A DNA stretch of 64,000 nt, from positions 3,906,001 to 3,970,000 of the forward strand of contig NZ_BNEL01000001.1 in NCBI RefSeq assembly GCF_018327685.1, given 5' to 3'. The notes beneath the pieces are model-generated. The model worked only from the letters and a program-made list of their open reading frames with translations. It was not told where the DNA came from and ran no database searches. The translations under genes were made by a program, and so were the position numbers. The stretch's first letter is position 1. Each line of letters begins with the position of its first letter. Of the stretch, positions 18,673-28,508 are shown one piece after another. This DNA is from Streptomyces sp. TS71-3. GTDB lineage: Bacteria; Actinomycetota; Actinomycetes; Streptomycetales; Streptomycetaceae.

Positions 18673-20504
18673 ATTGGCTGCAACCGCGAGCAGATCACAT
18701 ACCAGCTCTGCCGGTCACACCAGTCCCGGAAAGATTGGGAGGCCTGTTCCCGGTCTGCCGTTCTCCCGGTCCTACGCAGTCACCAATTCTGGCTTGGAGG
18801 CCTGAATCCTGTGGTCAGGATCGAGGTCTTGTTCGCTCTCCAGGCCCGCGAAAGGGCCGGACGTCGCCTCGATCCCACAATGGTACGGCTGGTGGTTCAG
18901 CATCTGTCGGACGTGGACACGCTCCGCGGCCTCGACATCGCGTCGCTTGACTTTGGTGGGATGCGGAACAGTACAGCTGGACGATCACTGCTGGGGGCGA
19001 TGCAATACACCGTTGAATACGAATTCCGGCAGTTCTCCGGCGATGACCCGAGCCTAGAAGACGTATGGGATGGTGCCGCGATGGGCCTGTGGGCTGCTTC
19101 GCATCGGCGCTACGGCACACACAGCGGCACCATCGACTTCACCACCGTCCGACAAAGGTGGCTCAGGGAGATCATCAAGGAGTGGGGCCGCTCGGTTCGC
19201 CCTGATATGCAGACGCTTCGCGTCAGTCTCAAAGCATTCAGCATCGCCTCAGACGCGCTCGCACGGCGCCCTGGCGGTGGAGAAGTGTCTTCTCGCCTCA
19301 ACGGCGCCGACATGACAGCCGTTGTTCAGGCCATCAAGGACGCCCGCAAAGACGATGACTTTCCCTATGCAGCCAGCAGCCTCGTCGCCTTTCTCGGAGG
19401 GTGGTTCAACGTCCTGGACTTCGCTCGCTCCAGCTGTCTCATGGAAGACGTGCAGGGCTCGTTCAGCCGTGCCCGACACCACCGCATCAAGCTCACAGAG
19501 GCTAACGAAGAGCAGGCCGGGCGAGCCCTGCCAGACGTTGTCATCCAGCAGCTCGACGCAAACCTCCACTTCCTTACCAGAAGCCATCACGGATGGAGCG
19601 AAGAGACCTTCCGGCTGTTCTATCGAACCGCCTACACGATCCTGCGCGACACCGGGCGGCGAATCGGCGAAGTGGTGACCTTGAAGACAGGGTGCATCGA
19701 GGTCGTCGACGGGCATCCGCAGCTCATCTACGACAACCACAAGGCCCGTCGCCACGGTCGCCGCCTCCCCGTCACCCAAGAGCTTGCCGACACCATCCTG
19801 ACGTGGGAAAAGCACCGGGCTGAGCTTTCGCTGGCGGAATCGGCTTTGCCTTGGCTGTTCCCGAGCCCTATGCACAAGGCACGCGGGAAAGGACGCCTCC
19901 ACGTCGACAGCTTGGCTCACACCCTCCGCGATTGGGTTCGCTCCATCCCGCAGATCGACAGCGACATCATCGACCCCGATGGGGAGCCGCTGCCGTTCGA
20001 CCGGTCGAAGATCACCGCGCACGCCTTCCGGCACACCTATGCCCAAAGGCACGCGGATGCAGGGGTGCCGGTGGATGTACTCCGCGACCTGATGGACCAC
20101 AAGTCGATGGACACCACCATGGGCTATTACCAGGTCACGCTGAAGCGGAAGCGCGAGGCGGTCAAAGCCATGGCGCCGTTGGCGGTTGACCGGTTCGGAA
20201 ACTCGTCCCCGATTCCCGCTCAGCGTTATGAGATCGGGTCCGTCGCGGTGCCGTTTGGCAACTGCACCGAGCCCAGCAACGTCAAGGCAGGCGGCGGCTC
20301 CTGCCCCATCCGCTTCCAGTGCGCGGGGTGCAGCTTCTACCGCCCCGACCCGTCCTACCTGCCTGCGATCGAAGACCACGTCCGCAGCCTCAAGGCCGAC
20401 AAGGAGATGGCGGACGCCATCGGAGCGGCCCCGTTTGTGCTCGACAACCTCACCGCGCAGATCGACAGCTTCCGGGAGGTCGTTTCCACGATGCGTGGCC
20501 AACT
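18673..20504 (+). pseudogene. Tn554 TnpB-like tyrosine recombinase, 5'-truncated main part
   Basis: The frame is open from the edge of IS copy 1 (IGCNREQITYQLC onward), so the Met-like codon at 18811 is internal and the true start was lost with the IS. The tyrosine recombinase catalytic set is present: DTGRRIGEV (Arg), HAFRH (His-x-x-Arg), DHKS and the nucleophile Tyr in MGYYQV. A C-terminal Cys cluster follows (CPIRFQCAGCSFYRP), typical of Tn554-type TnpB. At 20504 the gene is split by IS copy 2; the rest is at 21491-21620. Joined, the frame encodes about 653 residues, close to Tn554 TnpB. G+C is visibly lower than in neighbouring genes. Confidence 0.85.
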
Positions 20505-21487
20505 GAGGTTTTCTCAGAGAAATGATCTTCGCGAAGCGTTGTGAACCGCTCGCCTCGGGGTGGATCGGACGAACTCATCCTGGTCGTGAGCAGACGTAAA
20601 GCCCCTGGTAGGACAGGTCTCACCACAAGAACTCGTCCGACCCACCAGAGGCTTCACGTTGGTCACCTATGTTGCCACGCTCGATGTTCCGCGCCATGTC
20701 GTGGATCACCTTTCACGACTGCTGGCCGCCCACCGGCGACGGTTGGGCACTCCGCGGGGGTCGCGGGCGCTGGGTCCGTTCCGTCAGGCCGTGCTGGTGC
20801 TGCGCTGGTTCCGCGAGCAGGCGTGCGTGCACTGTCTGGCCCGCGACGCCGGGGTCTCCCAGGCCACCGGCTACCGCTACCTCCACGAAGGCATCGACGC
20901 GCTGGCCGCCCAAGCCCCCGACTTGCACGACGTCCTGAACCGCTGCCGGCGGGAAGGAATGACGCACGTGATTTTGGACGGCACACTCATCGAGTCCGAC
21001 CGTCTCGCCGGCGTCCGCGACAACGGCAACGACCTGTGGTTCAGCCAGAAGCACAAGGCGTTCGGCGGCAACGTGCAGTTCCTGTCCTCCCCGAACGGCA
21101 CCCCGCTGTGGGTCTCCGATGTCGAGCCCGGCTCCACCCCCGACATCACAGCGGCCCGTATCCACGTCCTGCCCGTTCTGTACAAGGCCGCCGCCGACGG
21201 TTTGCCGACTCTTGCCGACAAGGGTTACATCGGCGCCGGAATCGGCATCCACATCCCGGTGCGCCGCCCCCAGGGTAGATCTGAGCAAGCCCTCCACACC
21301 GATACCCGAACCACGAACACCCTGATCAGAGATCTGCGCGCCCTCGGCGAACGCGCAGCCGCCGAACTCAAGGAACGCTGGCGCGCGCTCAAGAAGGTCT
21401 CGCTCAGTCCCAGCCGGATCGGCGACATCGCCCGTGCCGCACTCGTCCTCAACGGAATCGCGAAATGATCTTCGTTGAGAAAACCTC
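20505..21487 (+). mobile_element. IS5-family insertion sequence, copy 2
   Basis: This 983-bp copy has the same 12-bp terminal repeats and orientation as copy 1. It is flanked by a perfect 3-bp target duplication, ACT at 20502-20504 and ACT at 21488-21490. It is therefore a clean, probably recent insertion into the recombinase gene. Removing the element and one ACT restores the recombinase frame exactly. Two direct copies 1.8 kb apart should recombine readily. Confidence 0.93.
20659..21468 (+). CDS. IS5-family DDE transposase (copy 2)
   Basis: This 269-residue transposase is identical to copy 1 except near the C-terminus (GIAK). It has the same TTG start, leader inverted repeat and DDE motifs, and appears intact and potentially active. 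Confidence 0.9.
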   Translation: MVTYVATLDVPRHVVDHLSRLLAAHRRRLGTPRGSRALGPFRQAVLVLRWFREQACVHCLARDAGVSQATGYRYLHEGIDALAAQAPDLHDVLNRCRREGMTHVILDGTLIESDRLAGVRDNGNDLWFSQKHKAFGGNVQFLSSPNGTPLWVSDVEPGSTPDITAARIHVLPVLYKAAADGLPTLADKGYIGAGIGIHIPVRRPQGRSEQALHTDTRTTNTLIRDLRALGERAAAELKERWRALKKVSLSPSRIGDIARAALVLNGIAK

Positions 21488-21490
21488 ACT

Positions 21491-21620
21491 CGCCGGGCTG
21501 AGCGAGGAAGAGCGGCAGGAGATCGAAGAGGCCAGCAAGACGCTGCGGAAGGCGCGGGCGACCTCCGTGCACAAGCTGCTTCCGCTGACCGTGGTCAACC
21601 AGCGCGAGGAGAAGCCGTGA
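21491..21620 (+). pseudogene. 3' end of the split TnpB-like recombinase gene
   Basis: After excision of IS copy 2 and one ACT, the frame continues as AGLSEEERQEIEEASKTLRK and ends after 42 residues at TGA 21618-21620. That stop overlaps the GTG of the DUF6262 gene, as expected for the intact Tn554-type operon. The segment has no start of its own and is not expressed as part of the recombinase while the IS is present. Confidence 0.85.
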
Positions 21621-22195
21621 ACGTCCCCGGAGATCCCCGCGCAACTGCTTTGAAGGCCGCGCGGCAAAAGGACAGCGAAGCAAAGCGAGCGCGCGTCCTG
21701 GATGTGTTGGCGAGGATGCAGCGCGACGGGGTGAAGATCACGTTCGCAAGCGTCGCGAAGGCCGCGGGCGTCTCCACCTGGCTCGTCTACGCCGTGGGCG
21801 TCCGCGAGTACATCGAGGCAGCGCGGCAGGACCAGCTGGAGCACGGAATCGAGACGCCTCCGGCCGCTGTCCCACCGCAGTCACAGGTCAGCCTTGACAG
21901 CCTGAAGACCGACCTCGCCCTGGCCAGGCAGCAGATCAAGGAGCTGAGGGCGGAGCGGGACAAGCTGCGGGAACGGCTCCGGCTTCAGCTCGGAGCAGAG
22001 CTGGACCAGCAAGACAGCTCCAACCTGGTCGCGGTCACCGACGAGTTGTCCCGTGAACGGGATGACCTCTCCCATCAGCTCTCCCAGGCCAAGGCGGACA
22101 ACCAGGTGCTACGTGAGCGCGTCACCGAGTTGGAGGACGACCTGACAGCTTCCCGCCAGAGCTTGCGGAAGATGATGCGCACCAACTCCGCGTGA
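21617..22195 (+). CDS. Tn554 TnpC-like / DUF6262 coiled-coil protein
   Basis: This 192-residue protein has an N-terminal helix-turn-helix-like part (ITFASVAKAAGVSTWLVY) and a long coiled coil from about residue 95 (LKTDLALARQQIKELRAERD onward). This is the architecture of the small third protein that accompanies TnpA/TnpB recombinases in Tn554-type elements, where TnpC affects orientation and efficiency of transposition. The GTG at 21617 overlaps the recombinase stop by 4 bp. It is now separated from its promoter by IS copy 2, so it may be silent or read from the IS. Confidence 0.8.
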   Translation: MNVPGDPRATALKAARQKDSEAKRARVLDVLARMQRDGVKITFASVAKAAGVSTWLVYAVGVREYIEAARQDQLEHGIETPPAAVPPQSQVSLDSLKTDLALARQQIKELRAERDKLRERLRLQLGAELDQQDSSNLVAVTDELSRERDDLSHQLSQAKADNQVLRERVTELEDDLTASRQSLRKMMRTNSA

Positions 22196-22261
22196 CCAAC
22201 GTCCCTAACGGCATTGGCACGGCTACTACCTGCGACAAGAGCGAATGCGCTAGAGATAACC

Positions 22262-22469
22262 GTTCACGACCGCGACCACAACGCAGCCCGTAACGTCCTG
22301 TTCGAAGGACGCCGTATCGTCGCCGCCGGACGGGCGGAGACGCTAAACGCCTGTGGAGTGCCGGTAAGACGGGCACACGTGCCCGCACAGCGCGGTGAAG
22401 CAGGAAGCCCCCGGAAGGGTCAGACGACCCAGGCCGGAATCCCTGGACTTCAGGCCAGGGAACACGTCA
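22262..22469 (+). pseudogene. 3' remnant of an IS605-type tnpB (RNA-guided nuclease) with element right end
   Basis: One frame reads VHDRDHNAARNVLFEGRR, then AETLNACG and GIPGLQAREHVK. This is the C-terminal end of actinobacterial TnpB, with the last RuvC Asp in HDRDHNA. Nothing of the upstream ~350 residues is present. The hairpin CCCTGG-N8-CCAGGG (22441-22460) followed by AACACGTCAA looks like the right end of such elements, the region that also yields the guide (omega) RNA in TnpB systems. The frame runs on into the cytidine deaminase, but that gene has its own ATG. Confidence 0.75.
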
Positions 22470-22471
22470 AG

Positions 22472-22477
22472 TATCCT
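22472..22477 (+). promoter_or_regulatory. Possible leaderless -10 box of the cytidine deaminase gene
   Basis: TATCCT ends 6 bp before the ATG at 22484, and no good ribosome site is present. This is the spacing expected for a leaderless mRNA. The position for a -35 box (about 22449) falls in the hairpin of the TnpB element end, so the native -35 was probably replaced by insertion. Confidence 0.4.
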
Positions 22478-22483
22478 CGGGGC

Positions 22484-22837
22484 ATGATCGACAGCAGTGC
22501 CCTCGACCCCGAGGACCGCAAGATCGTCACCCTGGCCCGCTCGGCCCGGGCCCGCAACTCCGTGCCGGAGGGCGCGGCCGTACGGGACGAGACCGGTCGC
22601 ACCTACGTCGCCGGGACGGTGGCGCTGGACTCGCTGAAGCTGAGCGCGTTGCAGACGGCGGTGGCCATGGCGGTGGCGTCCGGGGCGCGGTCGTTGGAGG
22701 CGGCGGCGGTGGTGACCGAGGCGGGGGCGCCGTCCGGCGCCGATCGTGCGGCGGTGGCGGATCTTGGTGGTCCTGCGACCCCCATCCTGCTTGCCGGGCC
22801 CGACGGCAGCGTCAGGTCCACGACTCCGGCGGGCTGA
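22484..22837 (+). CDS. Cytidine deaminase-like protein
   Basis: This 117-residue protein resembles the small cytidine deaminase family gene found upstream of era in streptomycetes: DRKIVTLARSARARNSVPEG, DETGRTYVAGTVALDSLKLS and ALQTAVAMAVASGA. The canonical zinc motifs HAE and PCxxC are not visible; the HAE position appears to read LKLSALQTA. It may therefore be a non-catalytic relative. The mobile island lies directly upstream. Confidence 0.7.
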   Translation: MIDSSALDPEDRKIVTLARSARARNSVPEGAAVRDETGRTYVAGTVALDSLKLSALQTAVAMAVASGARSLEAAAVVTEAGAPSGADRAAVADLGGPATPILLAGPDGSVRSTTPAG

Positions 22838-22890
22838 GCGGGTCCCCGGGCGCGGTCGCCCGCCTCCTGGCCTGCCGGCGGGGCTTTTTC

Positions 22891-23066
22891 GGGGCTGCGC
22901 CCCGGCGTCTGCCCCCTCGGGAGCGTGGTCTCGCTGCGGCCTCGTCGTGGCTGGCCGCTCCCCCACTGCCTTGAGGGCGTGGGAGGTACCCCCACCCCGC
23001 GCCCCTTTCGGGGCGCGCCTTCAAGGCCGATCAGCGCCCCGAGGGCGCGGGGAACTGCGCGAGCAA
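22891..23066. repeat. Repeat-rich spacer between cytidine deaminase and glnK
   Basis: The 294-bp convergent gap contains a hairpin CGGGGC-TGC-GCCCCG at 22890-22904, which may terminate the deaminase mRNA. It also has GCCCCTTTCGGGGC-like inverted sequence near 23000 and the core GGCGCGGGGAACTGCGCG near 23046, shared with the other intergenic repeats of this window. I see no gene here. Confidence 0.6.
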
Positions 23067-23131
23067 CCCGCCACCGGGCGGAGGTCCCGGAGTGACCGGA
23101 ACAACCCCCTTCGGGGGGCCCGGGTGGCCGG

Positions 23132-24810
<1,679 letters not shown>

Positions 24811-24931
24811 GGGATCGCTCCTCCGGTGGCCCTTCGGGGGCCGCTGGTGCGGCGCCTCCCACGGGGGGAGGGCAGCACGGGCGGCTCCGATCGAGGGTCG
24901 CGTCCGCCCGTTTCGCTCCCGCGACATGGGC

Positions 24932-24965
24932 GTTTCCGGGGTGTTTCGCGTAACCCGGGTGTTAC
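24932..24965 (-). promoter_or_regulatory. GlnR-box-like half-sites upstream of amtB
   Basis: Read on the amtB strand there are GTAAC, 6 bp, GTTAC, 2 bp, GAAAC, 6 bp, GAAAC, located 122-155 bp before the GTG. The Streptomyces GlnR box is built from GTNAC and GAAAC half-sites with 6-bp spacing. The two pairs here each keep the 6-bp spacing but are offset from each other by 2 instead of 6 bp, so binding is plausible but unproven. Confidence 0.5.
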
Positions 24966-25038
24966 CGGGGCCTCATCTGCGCCCTGCATGCCGCCCCGTG
25001 AGCCTGACCCCCCGTAACCCGGTGGCCGCCGTGCGCGC

Positions 25039-26673
25039 TCAGCGCACCGCGGCCGGCGACGGAGTCAGGAGCGCGACCACGCTGTCGTGCCCTCCGCGCT
25101 CGGCGTCGGACAGCGGCGTGCCGCCCCAGCGGTCCCTGGCCTCGGGGTCGGCGCCGTGGTCGAGCAGGAACCGGACGGTGTCGGCGTGCCCCTCCGAGGC
25201 GGCGAGGTGCAGGGCGGTCCTCTTGTCGTAGTCGACGGAACCCGGGTCCTTCCCGGTGGCGAGCACCGCCCGGACCTCGTCCAGGTCACCCTGGCTCGCC
25301 GCCCACAGCAGCCGCGTCGTCGACGCGATCCGCTCCTCGTTCCTGCCTCGCCGAGGATCGCGCTTGCCGGACCCCTCGCCGGGAGTGAAGGTGTCGTAGA
25401 CGTGGAAGTTGTAACGCGTCACGAGTTCCTTGCAGAAGCCGACCCCGCGTACCGGATTGCCCAGCGCGTCCAGTCGCGGGGACCAGACACACACCCCCAT
25501 GACACCGGGGACCACGATCATCAGTCCACCGGAGACGCCGCTCTTGGCAGGCAGGCCGATGGTGAAGGCGAACTCGCCGGAGTAGTCGTACATTCCGCAC
25601 GAGGACATGAGCGAGAGGCACTTGCGCACGGTGTCGGCGGAGAGGATCCGCTCGCCGGTTAGAGGGTTCACGCCGTAGTGGGCCAGGGTCGCCGCGACGA
25701 CCGACAGGGACCGCGTGTCGAGTTCGATGGAGCAGCACTGGAAGTAGAAGTCCAACGTCTCCATGAGGTCGGTGCCGAGGGGGAAGGAGCGCTTCTCGCG
25801 CATGAAGTAGCCGAGGGCGAAATTGCGGTCGGCCGTGCGCCGTTCCGAGAGGTAGACGGCGTTGTTGAATCCCACGGTCCCACCCCCGGAAAGCCTGTGC
25901 CAGGTTCCCGCCACGTGGTCGAAGCGGTCCGCCAGGTCCCAGTCGCTGTGCAGCAGGGAGCAGCACATGATGGCCCCGGAGTTGATCATCGGGTTGTGGG
26001 GGAGACCCTCACCGTTGAGGGTCAGTTCGTTGAACCCGCGGCCGCTGGGCTCCCGGCCGACGTGGCGGTGAACGAGTTCGGTGCCGTGCTCCTCCAACGC
26101 CAGGCAGTAGTTGATCGTTTTGCTTATGGACTGGATGCAGAAGGCGGTGTCGGCGTCTCCCGCGGCGAAACGCTGCCCGTCCACCGTGCACAACGCGACC
26201 CCGAACTTCTCCGGGGAGACGCGGCTCAGCTGGGGGATGTAGTCGGCGACATGCCCTTCCTCGACCTGCTTGAGATCCTCGTAGATACGGGAGATCTCCT
26301 TCTGGAACGGGCCGAAGTCCGGTATGACGAAATCGCCCCTGACCGCCTTCGTGAGGACGTTCCCGCCCACCTTGCAGAGACCGATGAACCGGTCGAGATC
26401 GATCCCCGACCGCCCTTCGGTGTCCGCATCGCCTCGCAGCGCCGACCACACCTCCGCCATGCGCGGATCGGTCTCCGAGATACCGGACTCCCGAAGACGG
26501 CTGACCAGCGCGGACGCTGGGATCCTGCCCTCCGCGTCGATGCTCAGGGACGTGAACAACCTGTTGTAGTAACCGACTCCGAAGTCGTCCTCCGGCGTCC
26601 CGGCGGCCGGCGCGCCCTGCGGTGGCCGGCCGGGTGGAGACAGCCGTGCAGCGGCCTTCTTCGTGGCGGGCAT
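25039..26673 (-). CDS. glsA: Glutaminase A with EF-hand-like and ankyrin domains
   Basis: This 544-residue protein hydrolyses glutamine to glutamate and ammonium. A helical region resembling the EF-hand-like domain of animal glutaminase comes first (SLSIDAEGRIPASALVSRLR to GIDLDRFIGLCK). The serine-dependent glutaminase domain follows, with the SxxK motif in CIQSISKTINYC, then NPMINSGAIMCC and YSGEFAF. Ankyrin repeats end it (KRTALHLAASEGHADTVRFL). ATG at 26673 is preferred; ATG at 26688 is possible. It lies upstream of amtB-glnK on the same strand with a 228-bp gap, suggesting a shared role in ammonium supply. Confidence 0.92.
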   Translation of the reverse strand: MPATKKAAARLSPPGRPPQGAPAAGTPEDDFGVGYYNRLFTSLSIDAEGRIPASALVSRLRESGISETDPRMAEVWSALRGDADTEGRSGIDLDRFIGLCKVGGNVLTKAVRGDFVIPDFGPFQKEISRIYEDLKQVEEGHVADYIPQLSRVSPEKFGVALCTVDGQRFAAGDADTAFCIQSISKTINYCLALEEHGTELVHRHVGREPSGRGFNELTLNGEGLPHNPMINSGAIMCCSLLHSDWDLADRFDHVAGTWHRLSGGGTVGFNNAVYLSERRTADRNFALGYFMREKRSFPLGTDLMETLDFYFQCCSIELDTRSLSVVAATLAHYGVNPLTGERILSADTVRKCLSLMSSCGMYDYSGEFAFTIGLPAKSGVSGGLMIVVPGVMGVCVWSPRLDALGNPVRGVGFCKELVTRYNFHVYDTFTPGEGSGKRDPRRGRNEERIASTTRLLWAASQGDLDEVRAVLATGKDPGSVDYDKRTALHLAASEGHADTVRFLLDHGADPEARDRWGGTPLSDAERGGHDSVVALLTPSPAAVR

Positions 26674-27098
26674 GGCGAACGTCCACATCTCTCGGGCGGG
26701 AAGGGCGTCTCCTTCCCGCGGGCTCCAGCTTGAAACCCCATTTTCATGGGGCGGCGGAAGGGGCACGGGGTCAGGTGGAGTGAATCACGTGACCAGGGGA
26801 TTCATCTGCTCCCGAACGTGATGGACCGATGCAGGGCGCTGCCCCGGCAGCGGCGTGTGCCCGGCGGGTCCTCGGCCTCGGCTCATGGTGAGCGGCCCCG
26901 GCCCCGGCCGGCTGTCCGGCGTCCCGCCGGCGGAGAGCGGCGCCGGGCAGGCCGGACGAGTCCGCATCCCGCGTCACCGCGTGCGTGCGGGTCCTGCGGG
27001 CGCGCGAGCCGGCTCCCACGGCTCTGATCGCCCGGCGCGCTCCGCACCGTACCCGACTGCGTGCACAGCGCCCCCCGCCATCGGCGACAATAGGCAGC
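26674..27098. other. Divergent glsA/era spacer
   Basis: This 425-bp region has no convincing gene. A small hairpin, CCCCAT-TTTC-ATGGGG, lies at 26736-26751, about 65 bp upstream of the glsA start, and could sit in the glsA leader or mark its promoter. The remainder is G+C-rich sequence with no repeat shared with other spacers of this window. Confidence 0.4.
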
Positions 27099-28277
27099 AT
27101 GACCAGCCGCACCCAGCCGTCAGAGTCGGCCCAGCAGCCCCACCGGGCAGGCTTCGCCTGCTTCGTGGGCCGCCCCAACGCGGGCAAGTCCACCCTGACG
27201 AACGCCCTGGTCGGACAGAAGGTGGCCATCACCTCCACCCGCCCTCAGACCACCCGCCACACGGTCCGCGGCATCGTGCACCGGCCCGAGGCGCAGCTCG
27301 TCCTCGTCGACACGCCTGGGCTGCACAAGCCCAGGACCCTGCTCGGCGAGCGGCTGAACGACGTCGTGCGCACCACCTGGGCCGAGGTCGACGTCATCGG
27401 CTTCTGCCTCCCCGCCGACCAGCGCATCGGCCCCGGCGACCGCTTCATCGCCAAGGAGCTCGCGGGCATCAGGAAGACCCCCAAGGTCGCCATCGTCACC
27501 AAGGCCGACCTCGTCGACCACCAGACGCTCGCCGAACAGCTCATGGCCGTCGACCAGCTCGGCAAGGACCTCGGCATCGAGTGGGCGGAGATCATCCCGG
27601 TCTCCGCGGTGGAGGCCATCCCGGGCCCCGCAGCCGGGCAGAGCCCCGTCGCCGCCGGCACCGGAGCCGCCGCGACCGGGAAGGCCGGCGCCGCCGCGGG
27701 GACGGCGGTGGGAGAGGCCGGCGCCCCCGCAGGGACGGGAACCGGGGAGGCCGACGGGACCGCGCCCGCGGAAGCCGCGCGTGCCGGCGCGCCGCAGGAT
27801 GCGCCCCCCGGGACCCCCGCCCCGCGCCGGGGCCGCCCCGCCGACGGCCAGGTCGGCCTCCTCGCCGACCTCCTGATCCCGCTGCTCCCCGAGGGCCCCG
27901 CCCTCTACCCGGAGGGCGACCTCACGGACGAGCCGGAGCAGGTGATGGTCGCCGAACTGATCCGCGAGGCCGCCCTTGAGGGCGTCCGCGACGAACTGCC
28001 GCACTCCATCGCGGTCGTCGTGGAGGAGATGCTGCCGCGCCCCGACCGCCCCGCGGACCGGCCGCTGCTGGACATCCACGCCAACGTCTACATCGAGCGC
28101 CCCAGCCAGAAGGGCATCGTCATCGGCCCCAAGGGAAAGCGCCTGAAGGACGTCGGCATCAAGTCCCGCCAGCAGATCGAGGCCCTGCTCGGCACCCCCG
28201 TCTTCCTCGACCTGCACGTCAAGGTCGCCAAGGACTGGCAGCGGGACCCGAGGCAGCTGCGCAAGCTCGGCTTCTGA
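27099..28277 (+). CDS. era: GTPase Era with a low-complexity insertion
   Basis: This 392-residue GTPase is essential for 16S rRNA processing and 30S assembly. The G domain has G1 GRPNAGKST, G3 DTPG and G4 TKAD, and the C-terminal KH domain has VIGPKGKRLKDVG. Bacterial Era is usually about 300-320 residues. The excess is an Ala/Gly/Pro-rich segment of about 77 residues (residues ~173-249, positions ~27612-27845) placed at the junction of the G and KH domains. It keeps frame, and the flanking Era sequence (VSAV, then QVGLLADLL) is intact. ATG at 27099 gives the conserved start. Confidence 0.95.
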   Translation: MTSRTQPSESAQQPHRAGFACFVGRPNAGKSTLTNALVGQKVAITSTRPQTTRHTVRGIVHRPEAQLVLVDTPGLHKPRTLLGERLNDVVRTTWAEVDVIGFCLPADQRIGPGDRFIAKELAGIRKTPKVAIVTKADLVDHQTLAEQLMAVDQLGKDLGIEWAEIIPVSAVEAIPGPAAGQSPVAAGTGAAATGKAGAAAGTAVGEAGAPAGTGTGEADGTAPAEAARAGAPQDAPPGTPAPRRGRPADGQVGLLADLLIPLLPEGPALYPEGDLTDEPEQVMVAELIREAALEGVRDELPHSIAVVVEEMLPRPDRPADRPLLDIHANVYIERPSQKGIVIGPKGKRLKDVGIKSRQQIEALLGTPVFLDLHVKVAKDWQRDPRQLRKLGF

Positions 28278-28445
28278 CGTTTCCGGCACGCTCGATTCCG
28301 ACGTCCGTCCTGGCACGCTCGACAGTGACGGCGATGACGGACCGGCGTCGGGGGACCGGCCCAGGCCACCGGAGCGCTGTGGCCGGAGCCGGAGCCGGAG
28401 CGCGGATGCGCCGGCCCCCCGCGCCGGACGCCGGGAACACCGGGA

Positions 28446-28459
28446 TGAAATCCTTTTCA
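28446..28459 (+). promoter_or_regulatory. LacI-type operator upstream of the LacI regulator gene
   Basis: TGAAATCCTTTTCA, one mismatch from a perfect TGAAAT-N2-ATTTCA palindrome, lies 50 bp before the GTG of the LacI-family gene. The same motif occurs at 34304-34317 and 34429-34442 in the sugar cluster, so it is probably the autoregulatory site. Confidence 0.6.
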
Positions 28460-28508
28460 CGCCCAGGTACCCTAGTAGGGAGAGGGCGCGGAAAGGACAT
28501 GGACACAG

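Noticed and set aside
17690..21487. The two IS copies as a composite transposon carrying the recombinase
   Set aside because: The outer flanking triplets differ (AGT versus ACT), whereas copy 2 alone has a perfect ACT duplication, so the copies did not move as one unit into this site.
22214..22837. A fusion of the TnpB fragment with cytidine deaminase
   Set aside because: The two merely share a frame; the deaminase has its own ATG and a plausible leaderless -10 box just upstream.
24811..24927. A 39-residue N-terminal extension of AmtB
   Set aside because: The extension is Arg/Pro-rich and the GTG at 24810 has a strong GGAGGAG site, so the extension is non-coding.
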